A stretch of DNA of 64,000 nucleotides from Marinilabiliaceae bacterium JC040 (GCA_022496785.1 SNAP01000003.1:62001-126000); one strand, 5' to 3'. Positions 26,332-36,913 are shown, counted from the stretch's first letter. The notes: generated from the sequence alone by a model not told the origin. Translations and numbers: made by a program.

Positions 26332-29139
26332 CTAGTTATGAACACTTATTCTAATAAATTGTCCATCTATAAAGTATTTATTAAAACCTTCTTGTATGTC
26401 TTTTATGCTTATAGATTTTACTATTTTCTCGTATTCATCGAATTCTGAAATACTTCCACTATCCAATACCACTTCCTTAATTTTCTTTCTCCACTCAAAC
26501 ATATTGTCTTTAGATAATACTTCGCGCTTTGTTACTATAAACGATTGTACTATTCCATTTAGCTCTTCTGCTTTTATAGGATTCTTTTTTAGTTTTTGTA
26601 TTAGTTTTATTAATGCCTTTTCAAGATATTTCACTTTATCGTTTGCACATGAATATTCTATTTGCATAAATGATTGTGAAGGTGCTTCTACCCTATATGA
26701 CGATAGTACAAATGGTGAATATACCATACCTAGTTTTTCTCTAAACTGACTTATCAATCTATTTTGAACCACATCACGAATTATCTTTTGAATTAATGTG
26801 TTCTTTAGTGAGTATTTGAAATCTGAACTAAATAGATAACCTAAACTAGTTCGTTTTGCATCTTTATCTATAATATCCTTATAAACTTTCCCTTTAGGAC
26901 ATGCACTACCTACAAATTTAGATTTAGAAATATTCGTCTTACTTGTCTTAAACGATCCTATATATTTTAAAGCTGTTGCCTTTACTTTCTCTAAATCGTA
27001 GCTACCACTAATAACAACAGTCATATCCATAGCATTAGAGAATATCTTATTATAGAATTTATATACATCATCGAGATTTGCATTATTAATCTCTTCTTTA
27101 GATTTGAATTCTCTAGTGTTCTGTGCTATTCTACCTTGATAATTAAGTATCATATTTGAATACTTCCTAGAGGACATCGCTTGTAAACGTTTTAGAGTCT
27201 CACTTTCTTTACCAAAATCTTTTAATAGACTTTCCTTAACCTCATCAAAGTCTTTTTTGTTCTTTCTAGCTTGGTAAATCTTTGCATATAGTAATTTGAA
27301 TAAATCTTCTACATTATTAGTATATGTTGCTGTATATATACCATGGTAATTTGGACCTATATTTGTAGATACGTAAACATCCTTAGCATCCATATACTTA
27401 CTTAATTCATCGTAATTAAGATTAGCAACACCTCCCATATCTACATAAGCCGCTGCTGATTCTAATAATGGATATTCCTCTTTGTTTACAAGAGACAGAC
27501 CTCCTTTAAGTAGAGTTTCTACATAAATTTCTCCCTTATTTCCAGATACATTTTTAAATAGTAATGTTACACCATTCGATAGTTTCACTTCCTCTATGCC
27601 TATAGATTCATAAGTTTTTTCACTTAATACAGATGATTTCTGAAGCTTTACAACTTCTAGTTCTTTACATTTAACTTTCTCTTCTTTTTCCTTTGCTTTT
27701 CTCTTATAGATATATGGCTTAACATCCGATTTTAGACCTTTACGCCATGAACGAATAATTCTTCTTTTCTTAATTTTGATTTTAGCACTTGAATTAGTCC
27801 TTGCACAAATAATCATTTTAGGATTCTGAAAATAAAAATCTACACCCTTTTGTATATCCTTAGCATCTATAGTCTTTAAATATTTCTCATAAAGAGTCTT
27901 TGTAGTACTGTTTGAAAGATAATGATCTCCAGTCACAAAATAATCTACATAATCGTTGCAAATCATACTTGATGTTCTTTCATAATCTTCTCCTGTATTA
28001 CCTTCAAGTATAGATGATTTAATATCCTCAAGTTCTTCTTTAGAAATAGGATAATCTTTAATCTGTTTTAAGATTTTTCCTATTGATTTTATTTTAGAAT
28101 AGATATTATCTTCTTTATCGAATACATTTACAAATGAACGATGGTTTATATCTGAAAGATACCATGTGTCATAATATGTACAATTTATATCATCAAGACT
28201 TTTAATTCTATCTTGAATTAGAGATGATAAAATTTTATTTACCAACTTCTCTCTTAGATTTTTATAAGTCCTTTGAATTATTGATTTAGTAGGAAAGACT
28301 AGTTCTATTTGACTTTTAGAATAAGAATCATCTTTAATTAATTTAAAATCTGTTCTTCCTTTAGTTTTAAGACTGAAATTTTTTCTTTCAATATTCGATT
28401 TTTGCTTTATATCAGAGAATTCTTGTTTAATCTTCTTTTCTAATTCTATAGGATCGATATCTCCTACAGCAATTATATTTACTAGATCTGGTCTATACCA
28501 CTTTTTATAAAATTCTTTTAGAATTGATGAATTTATTCTATTAATATCAGATTCATCACCGATGGGATCTCTTTTAGTATATTTACTGCCTTTTATTTTT
28601 GTATAATAAAAGATATCCTTTGCAGGTCTATCTCTATATTCTTGAAGAATGACTTTTCTCTCGTCGTTGACTTCCTTTTCAAGAAAAGTTAGATTAGTAA
28701 TACTTTCTTTAATTGCTGATAGTGCAAAATCGATATTCTCTTTCTTATCTGTTGGTACTGGATATATGTATATGGTTTTATCGTAACCTGTGAAAGCATT
28801 CAGTCCGAAACCAAATTTAACACCCATTTTCTTAAATTCTTGAACAACGGTATTACCTGGATATTTCTTCGATCCATTAAATGTCATATGTTCTAGAAAA
28901 TGTGCTACCCCTTTTTCATTATTATCTTCCACTATAGAACCTACATTAACCACAAGACGAAATTCTACTTTTTTCTTTGGAAGAGTATTTTTTAAAATGA
29001 TATATTTTAATCCATTATCTAATTTTCCTGAAATACATCCTTTCGGTAGAGGTAATTCTTTATTAATATTTTGTGCATATAAACTATTTGCCATTATAGA
29101 GATAATGGCAAATAGTATTGAGATTGACTTAGTTTTCAT
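26332..29139 (-). CDS. M16-family zinc metallopeptidase (insulinase-like), two-domain
   Basis: A 935-residue exported protease with a signal peptide (residues 1-22). The first M16 domain has the inverted zinc motif H80-F-L-E83-H84 and a glutamate in N-D-E-R-K-V near 160 that should be the third ligand. The second half (from about 500) repeats the fold without H-x-x-E-H and acts as the non-catalytic half. This is the PqqL-like single-chain layout. Family knowledge: such enzymes cut small peptides in a closed chamber. Its place downstream of SusC/SusD suggests it degrades an imported peptide or protein ligand. Confidence 0.92.
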   Translation of the reverse strand: MKTKSISILFAIISIMANSLYAQNINKELPLPKGCISGKLDNGLKYIILKNTLPKKKVEFRLVVNVGSIVEDNNEKGVAHFLEHMTFNGSKKYPGNTVVQEFKKMGVKFGFGLNAFTGYDKTIYIYPVPTDKKENIDFALSAIKESITNLTFLEKEVNDERKVILQEYRDRPAKDIFYYTKIKGSKYTKRDPIGDESDINRINSSILKEFYKKWYRPDLVNIIAVGDIDPIELEKKIKQEFSDIKQKSNIERKNFSLKTKGRTDFKLIKDDSYSKSQIELVFPTKSIIQRTYKNLREKLVNKILSSLIQDRIKSLDDINCTYYDTWYLSDINHRSFVNVFDKEDNIYSKIKSIGKILKQIKDYPISKEELEDIKSSILEGNTGEDYERTSSMICNDYVDYFVTGDHYLSNSTTKTLYEKYLKTIDAKDIQKGVDFYFQNPKMIICARTNSSAKIKIKKRRIIRSWRKGLKSDVKPYIYKRKAKEKEEKVKCKELEVVKLQKSSVLSEKTYESIGIEEVKLSNGVTLLFKNVSGNKGEIYVETLLKGGLSLVNKEEYPLLESAAAYVDMGGVANLNYDELSKYMDAKDVYVSTNIGPNYHGIYTATYTNNVEDLFKLLYAKIYQARKNKKDFDEVKESLLKDFGKESETLKRLQAMSSRKYSNMILNYQGRIAQNTREFKSKEEINNANLDDVYKFYNKIFSNAMDMTVVISGSYDLEKVKATALKYIGSFKTSKTNISKSKFVGSACPKGKVYKDIIDKDAKRTSLGYLFSSDFKYSLKNTLIQKIIRDVVQNRLISQFREKLGMVYSPFVLSSYRVEAPSQSFMQIEYSCANDKVKYLEKALIKLIQKLKKNPIKAEELNGIVQSFIVTKREVLSKDNMFEWRKKIKEVVLDSGSISEFDEYEKIVKSISIKDIQEGFNKYFIDGQFIRISVHN

Positions 29140-29154
29140 TGATTTCTTATTAGT

Positions 29155-30339
29155 TTATTTTACTGGACTACATTCTACCTCAAAAATGATATAATCTCCA
29201 GCAGAAGCATGATCCATACAGAAAGTAAATTTCATTTTCCCTGTTGACATATTGTAAGTAGCAGAAGTCTTTTTCCAAATACCAGTACCCCAATCATCTG
29301 AATCTATACGCGAATAATTTAGGAATGCTTGAGGATCTAAAGTTCCTCCTTGTTTATTAGCTTCTACAGCTTCTAAATTCTTACCTTCTACAAGTTTCTT
29401 TAATCTATCCCAAGCAGTAAAAGTGAAATCGAAAGGAATAACAGGCAATTCATCTCCATAAGAATCAGTTTTTGTTCCTAATATATTTACAGACGATTTA
29501 TCTGATTGAAGTTCAATATTGTTTAAAGTACAAGTGAAAGTTTCATCAGAATCTTTAGTATAGTTTGCTAAACGCATTGCTACTTGAGGAGCAGGTTGTA
29601 GAGGCCAAAATTCAGATAATACTGTTTCATGACGATAGATATTATATAAATACTGCTCTATACCCATTGCATTATTAGTCATTTTAAGTAGAATCTTAGA
29701 TTCACTAGCATTCTCACTTATTGTAACAAAAGTCTTTCCTTCAATATCTTTTTCTTCCTTATTAGCAAAGAAAGAGTCACTACCACCACCTGGATAAATG
29801 ATATGAACCTTTACATTCATAAAACCTATACATTTTGAAATATCAAAACCTTTAGCTTTATATTTAACAAGTAGTGCTTCTGCTTCTTTTGTTAATGGAA
29901 TAGCTTTAGGGCTAGGTGCTACATTAATCTTCATAGGTGCGTGAAACATTATATCAGTATTATTAGACTTATCAAGCTCTATTGTAAATACATGAGACTT
30001 AGACAATAGTTCTTTCTTTAAAGATTTAATACTTAAACTTGCCTCTTTTGCTCCCTTTTTAATGGTGATAGGATTATTTACAATAGTAATTACTTCCTTA
30101 TCTGTTGTTGATGATGATAATTTAAAAGTAAATTCACTATCTTTTTCAAGAGGTTTAGAAAGAAGTATTTTCACATTAAGTACCTTATCCTCTGTTTCAA
30201 CAATTTTATTTTCTCCTTGAACAGAAAGGAATAGTTCATTCTTACCATCATAAACATCATCCTCTTTTGTACAAGAACTTATCATACTTAGTCCTATAAG
30301 TGCAAATAGCATAGGAACAATTAATTTCATTTGTTTCAT
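29155..30339 (-). CDS. surface lipoprotein of a SusCD locus (DUF4929-like)
   Basis: A 394-residue lipoprotein with a lipobox S-S-C at about residue 23. After a short acidic tether it has a Calx-beta/BACON-like strand domain (residues 30-130, ending K-E-A-S-L-S-I-K), then a C-terminal beta-rich part. The latter recalls DUF4929-type lipoproteins of Bacteroidota, a match from memory. The stop is followed by the M16 gene and the start is 2 bases after the susD stop, so all are co-transcribed. Surface ligand-binding partner of the SusC/SusD pair is the likely role. Confidence 0.7.
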   Translation of the reverse strand: MKQMKLIVPMLFALIGLSMISSCTKEDDVYDGKNELFLSVQGENKIVETEDKVLNVKILLSKPLEKDSEFTFKLSSSTTDKEVITIVNNPITIKKGAKEASLSIKSLKKELLSKSHVFTIELDKSNNTDIMFHAPMKINVAPSPKAIPLTKEAEALLVKYKAKGFDISKCIGFMNVKVHIIYPGGGSDSFFANKEEKDIEGKTFVTISENASESKILLKMTNNAMGIEQYLYNIYRHETVLSEFWPLQPAPQVAMRLANYTKDSDETFTCTLNNIELQSDKSSVNILGTKTDSYGDELPVIPFDFTFTAWDRLKKLVEGKNLEAVEANKQGGTLDPQAFLNYSRIDSDDWGTGIWKKTSATYNMSTGKMKFTFCMDHASAGDYIIFEVECSPVK

Positions 30340-30341
30340 AA

Positions 30342-31706
30342 TTACCAGTTTTTATTTTGTATTATATTATTATATCTATTTTCTGCTCTAGGGATAGGAA
30401 AAGTCCATCTATAATCGTTAGGAGAAATTTTCACCTTTATCCCATTCCCTAAATCTTTTAGTAATTCGTTTTTACATCTCTTTAAATCGAAAAATCTTAT
30501 ACCTTCTCCTACAAACTCTTTCTGTTTTTCTAATAGAATCTTTTTAAGCATCTCTTTATCATCTTTAGGAAAGACTTGTGTGTTTCTCGCTTTTAGAATC
30601 TTTTCAATGTATTTATACGAGAGTTCTCTATTCGGTTGTCGATAATATGCTTCAGCTAGTATAAAGTATACTTCAGCTAATCTTAATACATTAATATCTT
30701 TAGGTTTAGTATCTTCCACAGAGAATCTATATTTACCGAGAAGATTTTGATTCACTAAATTAGTAGTGAAATTTTCTTTCATAGGAAACGATATATTAGA
30801 GATACCATTTCTTATATCATCATCATCAAAATCAATAAATTTATTTATACTAAAGTAATCACCTAATTTCTTATCATGTGTAATTGAATTTAGAAAAAAG
30901 GTATAATTATCTTGAGCAAATATCTTTTCAAGATTATCTCCATCCTCCCATAATTTTTTATATCCTTCTTTTGTATTTATTAAATCTTCACCTACATTCA
31001 GTAATATTTTATTACAAGAACTAATAGCATTAGAATATTCTTTCTTATACATATACAAACGAGCTTCTATTAGTAGAGCTGCATTATAAGTGATATATGC
31101 TTTAGATGTGAAATTATCTTTAAGAATTGGTTTAGAATATTTCAATAACCTCTCTATTTCTTTACAAGATTCATCAACAGTATTTCTCTTTAGAAATTCA
31201 AGTTTAGTTTCATTTTTTAGAATAATTCCTAGATTATCTTTAGAAGTAGAGTATTCATTGGAATAAAGGAATAGCAAATCGCTATATAAAAAGGCCTTAA
31301 GTGCATAAGCTTCAGCCTTGATAATCTCCCACTCTTTCTTTTCATCAGGATTCTTAAATTTAATATATCGTTCTGAATTAAGCACCAAATTTATATTTAG
31401 AATATCTTGATAATAATCCTCGAATATTTTCTTTGATAAATTCCTTATAGATAGAGCATACCAAGAATACAATGTACTATAATAGTCAGAATGATTTATT
31501 AAATAAGTAGGAAGGAAATCATCTGCAAGAACTGATAATTCAAGTTGATATTTTGGATATGAGAAATATACTTTATTTATAGCTTCTCTTGCAACATCTA
31601 CATTATCTATAGCATCTTTACCAGAAATTGAATCTTCTAAAGGAATATCTAAATCGCAAGAATAGATAAATGTACTAAGGATTAAGATTGTAATAATTTT
31701 TTTCAT
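30342..31706 (-). CDS. SusD/RagB-family surface lipoprotein
   Basis: A 454-residue lipoprotein with lipobox ending Y-S-C at residue 16. TPR-like helices include Y-A-L-K-A-F-L-Y-S-D-L-L and R-L-A-E-V-Y-F-I-L-A-E-A-Y, and the end shows E-G-I-R-F-F-D-L-K-R and W-T-F-P-I-P, all typical of SusD/RagB. Family knowledge: it sits as a lid on SusC and captures the nutrient. Being on the smaller side (SusD about 550), it resembles RagB, which with RagA imports peptides. It lies 7 bases after the SusC gene. Confidence 0.93.
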   Translation of the reverse strand: MKKIITILILSTFIYSCDLDIPLEDSISGKDAIDNVDVAREAINKVYFSYPKYQLELSVLADDFLPTYLINHSDYYSTLYSWYALSIRNLSKKIFEDYYQDILNINLVLNSERYIKFKNPDEKKEWEIIKAEAYALKAFLYSDLLFLYSNEYSTSKDNLGIILKNETKLEFLKRNTVDESCKEIERLLKYSKPILKDNFTSKAYITYNAALLIEARLYMYKKEYSNAISSCNKILLNVGEDLINTKEGYKKLWEDGDNLEKIFAQDNYTFFLNSITHDKKLGDYFSINKFIDFDDDDIRNGISNISFPMKENFTTNLVNQNLLGKYRFSVEDTKPKDINVLRLAEVYFILAEAYYRQPNRELSYKYIEKILKARNTQVFPKDDKEMLKKILLEKQKEFVGEGIRFFDLKRCKNELLKDLGNGIKVKISPNDYRWTFPIPRAENRYNNIIQNKNW

Positions 31707-31713
31707 AATTATA

Positions 31714-34700
31714 TTAAAAAGTTAAATTTAGACCTAACATTAATATTGGTTGCTGCACTCCATTTAATGAAGCTTTATCCTCTGCTCTTCTAAGACTTAG
31801 AATATTTTGCAATTGTACATTAACATTAGCATATTGAATAAATGGAAGATTCTTTTTTAAGAAATTCTTCTCAAGTCTGTAAGATAACCTAATATTATTA
31901 ATCTTTAACATATCTGTACTATAAATAGTCTTATTCGTTGGCCAACGTAATATATCATTTGCCATTGCTGGGATACGCGATTTATGATATATCTTATTCA
32001 TATCTCCCTGTTTAAACCACATATCAAGAGTCTGACCTTTTACTGCATTATAATTTATATCTGAATATCTTCTAACAAAAGACCGAGAGAACTGAGCTTT
32101 CCCTCCTATATTGAAATAGATATCTATAGATAGATCGAAACTTTTATATGAAAGACTGTTATTGAAAAAACCTGTATATGGTGGTGTTGAATATCCTAAA
32201 TCTCTAAAATCTTCTGTCTTTATATTTTTCTTATAATTGAATTCATTACCATTGGAATCTTGATAACGAGGCAAACCGTCAATAGAATTAATTCCTAACG
32301 ATTTTAAACCATATATAATTCCGATAGGTTTACCAACTTCATATTCTGGAATCATTGAATTTTCATTTAAATATAGTTTATCCCCATCGTAAAGGTCAAG
32401 TACTGTATTCTTATTATAAGATATAGAAATAGATGAATATATTCTAAGATTGTTATTATCGTATATCTTAGAATTTAAACATATTTCATATCCCTTATTT
32501 TCTAAGACACCAACATTTCTGTTTAGTTGAGGATATCCATTAGAAATTGGAATTGGTACACCAATGATAGCATCTACTGTTTTGTTTCTATATAGGTTTA
32601 AATTCACATTTAGCTTATTGAAAAGATTGAATGTACAACCTATATTAGTAGAAATAGTTTGTTCAGGCTTTAGGTCGGTATTATAATATTCACTTAATGA
32701 AAATAGACGTTTTCCATTATACACTGATTGCTCGTAAGAATAGATTGGAAATATAGATGAAGCTGAAATACCACTTATATTTGCAATTCTACCATAAGAA
32801 GCTCTTAATTTAATATCTGAAATGTAATCAAGATTCTTTAACAAACTATATTTGCTAATATTCCATCCTAGACCTAAAGACCAAGCTTTATTCCATCTTT
32901 TATCTTTTGGCATAAGAGATGAAGCATCTAGTTTATAACTACCATATAATTCATATAAACTATCGAAAGTATAAGCAGCAGATGCACCAATACCCACTTG
33001 AGCATATTTTTGCTTCATACTACTAATCTTAGGCTTATAATTATCTTCTAAGGCTTGATTTATTCCTGCTGCCGATTTCATTTTACTTGCTATACCATGA
33101 CCAGCAATACCTATATTGTCTATTGCTGTATAGTAATAATCGGTATTTGCACTTATTGCTATATCATGTTTATCTATAGTCTTAAGGTATTGAGCTCTTA
33201 CATTAGAACTATAATTGAAATCTGTATTCTTATATTTTGATATCTTTCCCTTAGCATCATCAGGTACATTTCTTTGAGAATAAGCATTTGAATTTATAAT
33301 TGAAAGATTCTCGTTTAATGTATAATCCATCCCATATACAGCTGATATATCTAAATCTTTATTAATCTTCCAATTTATATTTATTGAAGATTCAATTCTC
33401 TTTTGATTAGATTCACTAGAGTATTGATTTATTAAATCGCTATAAGTACGCGTAGGATATGAATACAGTTTATTACCATTTGATTTTTTCTTTTCATAAG
33501 AATTTAGTTTATATATTAAACTTGTAAGAGATTCAGAAACCCCATTTGGAGTATTAAGCTTTGAAACCCCTCCCGATAAATTTAAATAGACTTGTAAATT
33601 CGAAAGTATTGAATAATCGAGATTTATCCTTCCTGTGAATCTTTCTATATCGTTTCCTTTTACTTTACCTCCTTGTTTTGAATAATTTACTGAATAATAG
33701 TACTGCGATTTATCTGTTCCTCCTCTAATACCTAGAGAATGAGATTGGAAAAGATTCATACGTGTAAGTTCTTTAAACCAATCGGTATTTATATTACTTA
33801 AAGAATCGAGTTTTACTTTTCCCTTAGCAATCATGCTTTTAAGATTAGGATCGTTAGAATAATATCTACGATAATAATCTTCGGAAAATCTATAACCTGG
33901 AAGAGCTGGGTTTTGAATTAATCTCTCTAGTTCTAACTTCTCTTTAGAATCCATCATCTTAGCCCCTCTATTACCTCTAAAAGTAATACCTGTTTTATTT
34001 CTATATACAATCTGAGTCTTCCCTATATGTCCTCGTTTAGATACCATTTCTATAACACCATTAGCAGCTTTAACTCCATATAGTGCTGTTGCTGCAGCAT
34101 CTTTAAGTACTTTAATTTCTGAAATATCTTCAATATTTAATGTATGAAAAGCATCTGAAGAAATAATCATACCATCGAGAACGAAAAGAGGTTCATTTGC
34201 AGAATTATTCTTCCTAAAAGAGGCAGTACCCCTAATTCTAATCTTAGGTTTTTGCCCTAATTCAGCAGGTTGAGATATTAGTAAACCGGGAACTTGTCCC
34301 TGTAACGCCATACTAATGTCGAGTTCCGGTTTCAAAGCCTGAATATCTATATTCACAATTTCTACAGCACCTGCTTTTTCACGCATATCAATATCGTTGA
34401 CATTTGTTCTTGCTCTTACAACAACTTCATCCAATTTAAAATGCTTTTCTTCTAGACAAACTAGAATAAAATCTTTTTTTGGCTTTATAGTTTTAGTTTT
34501 ATAACCTATACAGGATATGATAATTTTTTGCCCTTTATTAAGAACAAGAGCAAACTCTCCTTTGGAATTTGACATACATCCTATACTTGTATTTTCAATA
34601 GAAACACTAACACCTACTAAATTTGTTTTTGTATTTTTATCTATTATACGCCCTTTAAGAACGTATGAGCACAAGCTATCTCTTTTTATTGAATTTGAAT

Positions 34701-34812
34701 TAGTATTTTTAATATACACATTCGCACTGTTTACTGTATTTCCCCCAAATGAAATCCCTATAAACAAATTACAACAAATAAAAAGACTTATAAATTTCTC
34801 TATTTTGTTCAT
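31714..34812 (-). CDS. SusC/RagA-family TonB-dependent receptor
   Basis: A 1032-residue outer-membrane receptor. After a signal peptide come a carboxypeptidase-regulatory-like domain (G-R-I-I-D-K-N-T-K-T then K-G-E-F-A-L), the SusC hallmark, and a plug with Q-G-Q-V-P-G-L near residue 168 and K-D-A-A-A-T-A-L-Y-G near 238. The C-terminal barrel ends L-G-L-N-L-T-F, a proper outer-membrane beta signal. Together with SusD and the M16 protease it forms an import locus. No ECF sigma/anti-sigma pair is adjacent, so regulation is unknown. Confidence 0.95.
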   Translation of the reverse strand: MNKIEKFISLFICCNLFIGISFGGNTVNSANVYIKNTNSNSIKRDSLCSYVLKGRIIDKNTKTNLVGVSVSIENTSIGCMSNSKGEFALVLNKGQKIIISCIGYKTKTIKPKKDFILVCLEEKHFKLDEVVVRARTNVNDIDMREKAGAVEIVNIDIQALKPELDISMALQGQVPGLLISQPAELGQKPKIRIRGTASFRKNNSANEPLFVLDGMIISSDAFHTLNIEDISEIKVLKDAAATALYGVKAANGVIEMVSKRGHIGKTQIVYRNKTGITFRGNRGAKMMDSKEKLELERLIQNPALPGYRFSEDYYRRYYSNDPNLKSMIAKGKVKLDSLSNINTDWFKELTRMNLFQSHSLGIRGGTDKSQYYYSVNYSKQGGKVKGNDIERFTGRINLDYSILSNLQVYLNLSGGVSKLNTPNGVSESLTSLIYKLNSYEKKKSNGNKLYSYPTRTYSDLINQYSSESNQKRIESSININWKINKDLDISAVYGMDYTLNENLSIINSNAYSQRNVPDDAKGKISKYKNTDFNYSSNVRAQYLKTIDKHDIAISANTDYYYTAIDNIGIAGHGIASKMKSAAGINQALEDNYKPKISSMKQKYAQVGIGASAAYTFDSLYELYGSYKLDASSLMPKDKRWNKAWSLGLGWNISKYSLLKNLDYISDIKLRASYGRIANISGISASSIFPIYSYEQSVYNGKRLFSLSEYYNTDLKPEQTISTNIGCTFNLFNKLNVNLNLYRNKTVDAIIGVPIPISNGYPQLNRNVGVLENKGYEICLNSKIYDNNNLRIYSSISISYNKNTVLDLYDGDKLYLNENSMIPEYEVGKPIGIIYGLKSLGINSIDGLPRYQDSNGNEFNYKKNIKTEDFRDLGYSTPPYTGFFNNSLSYKSFDLSIDIYFNIGGKAQFSRSFVRRYSDINYNAVKGQTLDMWFKQGDMNKIYHKSRIPAMANDILRWPTNKTIYSTDMLKINNIRLSYRLEKNFLKKNLPFIQYANVNVQLQNILSLRRAEDKASLNGVQQPILMLGLNLTF

Positions 34813-34849
34813 TACAATTTGATTGACTTATATTCTAAAAAATTAGACA

Positions 34850-34880
34850 CAAAACTATCCTTAAAGGAATACGCCGTCAA
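34850..34880 (-). promoter_or_regulatory. Bacteroidetes-type promoter of the susCD-like operon
   Basis: Minus strand -33 TTG (34878-34880), 20 bases, then TAGTTTTG (34850-34857), a full TAnnTTTG. Start of transcription should be about 30 bases ahead of the ATG. Confidence 0.55.
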
Positions 34881-35030
34881 TCACTAGAAATCTTTATTTT
34901 TTTTTGTTTTATACCTTAATGTGGTTAGTAAATCAATTATAATATATAAAGCTGTGCTTCTTAGACTTTAATTCTTTAAATTGCAGTATCTTTTATAATA
35001 AATTTAAAAGTAAACAAGCTATAATTTTTA

Positions 35031-35038
35031 TACTTTTG
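35031..35038 (+). promoter_or_regulatory. possible -7 element of the first PAP2 gene
   Basis: TACTTTTG matches TAnnTTTG and lies 25 bases ahead of the start codon, but no TTG is found at the expected distance upstream. Confidence 0.35.
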
Positions 35039-35063
35039 GACTAAAATTCTAAAATCAATCAGT

Positions 35064-36080
35064 ATGAAATCACTATTTACATTGATGTTAATTGTATTCT
35101 TATGCGGAAAATCTTTCGCCCAAGACTATAAAATACATCAGGTACAAGTCCCTTATGAAGAAAGCCCATTTGAAGGCAAAAGAGACACTCAAGTCTATAA
35201 AATAGGTAATAACCTAGTTCTTACCTACTACAAACCCAAGTTTACAGACATTTTTGTAAATGCCTTTAGAGATTTGGGTAATTTCGGATATTTAATAACA
35301 AGAAGACAATCTTTACCATGGGTAGCAGGCGCTATAGGTGCAACAGCAGCATTGATACCAGCGGATAGATTCCTTATTGATAATACCAGAAGAGGTATGA
35401 ATAAATTGAATATCGATTCAGAAAAGAAATATGGAGATTTACTATCCATAGGTGGTAATTCGCTATTGGTATATCCACAAAACTTTAACTCTTTCTTATA
35501 TTGGGTTGGTGAAGGACTACCTAGTTTAGTTATTGGAGCTACTTTCTGTACTTATGGACTATTAAAGAACGATTATAGAGCATTACAGACTGCAACACAA
35601 CTAGCAGAAGAATTTCTTTCTATGGGAGTAACTTGTCAATTTATAAAGCATATAACAGGAAGACAAAGTCCATGGAGAGATAAAACAGGTAGTGGTAGAT
35701 GGGCATGGTTCCCTAACCAAAAGAAATATATGCAGAATGTATCTAATTATGATGCTATGCCATCAGGACATATGGCAACAATGATGTGTACTGTAACTAT
35801 TTTAGGAGAGAATTATCCAGAAAAGAGATGGATTAAACCTGTTGGATATTCTATTATGGGTGCTGTTGGATTAGCAATGATGCACAATCAAGTACACTGG
35901 TTTAGTGATTATCCTTTAGCTATTGGTATTGGATATTGTATGGGAAAGATTATTTCAAATAGAGGTAGAAAAGTAAGTTATACAAACAAGATATTAAATA
36001 ATCTTGCTTCTAGAACTTCAATCTACCCCACTTTTATTAATAAGAACAATTTTGGCGTTAGCTTAACGTATAAACTATAA
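35064..36080 (+). CDS. PAP2-family phosphatase, exported
   Basis: A 338-residue protein with a signal peptide (cut near S-F-A-Q, residue 20). The acid phosphatase core is K-H-I-T-G-R-Q-S-P near 195, P-S-G-H near 233 and N-Q-V-H-W-F-S-D near 277. The last motif lacks the usual Arg ahead of the histidine (normally S-R-x5-H-x3-D). Family knowledge: PAP2 enzymes dephosphorylate lipids such as undecaprenyl pyrophosphate or lipid A. Its C-terminus ends as an apparent strand (F-G-V-S-L-T-Y-K-L), hinting at an outer-membrane-facing tail. It converges on, and overlaps by 6 bases, a second PAP2 gene. Confidence 0.85.
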   Translation: MKSLFTLMLIVFLCGKSFAQDYKIHQVQVPYEESPFEGKRDTQVYKIGNNLVLTYYKPKFTDIFVNAFRDLGNFGYLITRRQSLPWVAGAIGATAALIPADRFLIDNTRRGMNKLNIDSEKKYGDLLSIGGNSLLVYPQNFNSFLYWVGEGLPSLVIGATFCTYGLLKNDYRALQTATQLAEEFLSMGVTCQFIKHITGRQSPWRDKTGSGRWAWFPNQKKYMQNVSNYDAMPSGHMATMMCTVTILGENYPEKRWIKPVGYSIMGAVGLAMMHNQVHWFSDYPLAIGIGYCMGKIISNRGRKVSYTNKILNNLASRTSIYPTFINKNNFGVSLTYKL

Positions 36081-36821
36081 AGTGATGTTTACACCTAACA
36101 TTGCTGTACTACCATAATAATTTAAAGAAGGAGTTATTGCAAACTTCTTCTTTTTAAATGGATTCCATTCTTTAAAAGGTTCGAAATAGTAAACCAAGTT
36201 TGTTATTAGCATACCTAAACCTGCTCCAAAAAGAACATCTGTAGACCAATGATTGTTATTTGTAACTCTCATTATTCCCACCGCAGAAGCAAAGACATAA
36301 CCGCAATACGCAAAAATCTTGTCATAATCTTTAAATTCATGATACTGAGCTGTTGCTCCTACAAAAGCTTGAGATGTATGTCCTGATGGAAATGTGTACT
36401 TTCCTCCATATGGTCTAGAAATATTTGTGATCCTCTTTACTGATTGAACAAATACAGCCGTTAATATCTGAGACATAGCAAGATATTTAGTAGTATTCCA
36501 CAATGAATTTTTATGCTCGCAACCTAGAAAGTGAGCGAAATAAACTGTTACATCTGGAATATACTGTATATAATCATCTATTTTAGTATGAGTAAGATTT
36601 CCTAATTTATCTTGAATACCATTTCTAATATTTGTTGCGTAGATAATACCACTAGCAGCCATTAAACTCAATGGTATTATTTGAGATTTAATAGTCAATC
36701 TCTTTTTAATAACTAGACTTTCAGAATTCTTTTTAAGACTATCTTTTTGAATTATAAGTTTATGGGCATTACATGTAAACACCAATAATAACAATAGTGA
36801 ACTAATAGTGATTTTTTTCAT
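36075..36821 (-). CDS. PAP2-family phosphatase
   Basis: A 248-residue protein with an N-terminal signal and a canonical PAP2 site: K-R-I-T-N-I-S-R-P near residue 130, F-P-S-G-H-T near 145, and R-V-T-N-N-N-H-W-S-T-D near 185. Two or three hydrophobic helices flank it. The short Bacteroidota form resembles lipid phosphatases acting on lipid A or C55-PP; substrate not decidable from sequence. It is convergent with the other PAP2 gene and shares its last 6 bases, and the two share only the site motifs. Confidence 0.88.
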   Translation of the reverse strand: MKKITISSLLLLLVFTCNAHKLIIQKDSLKKNSESLVIKKRLTIKSQIIPLSLMAASGIIYATNIRNGIQDKLGNLTHTKIDDYIQYIPDVTVYFAHFLGCEHKNSLWNTTKYLAMSQILTAVFVQSVKRITNISRPYGGKYTFPSGHTSQAFVGATAQYHEFKDYDKIFAYCGYVFASAVGIMRVTNNNHWSTDVLFGAGLGMLITNLVYYFEPFKEWNPFKKKKFAITPSLNYYGSTAMLGVNITL

Positions 36822-36862
36822 TCCGCTAAAGTAATAAAAAATAGAGAAAGCTTAACAAAAAA

Positions 36863-36887
36863 AGAGTCTAACAAATAGTTAGACTCT
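36863..36887 (-). terminator. intrinsic terminator after the phosphate acyltransferase gene
   Basis: 10-bp stem agagtctaac/gttagactct, 5-base loop, followed on the minus strand by seven T residues. Confidence 0.88.
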
Positions 36888-36913
36888 CTTAAAATATCGT
36901 TAATTCTAATATA

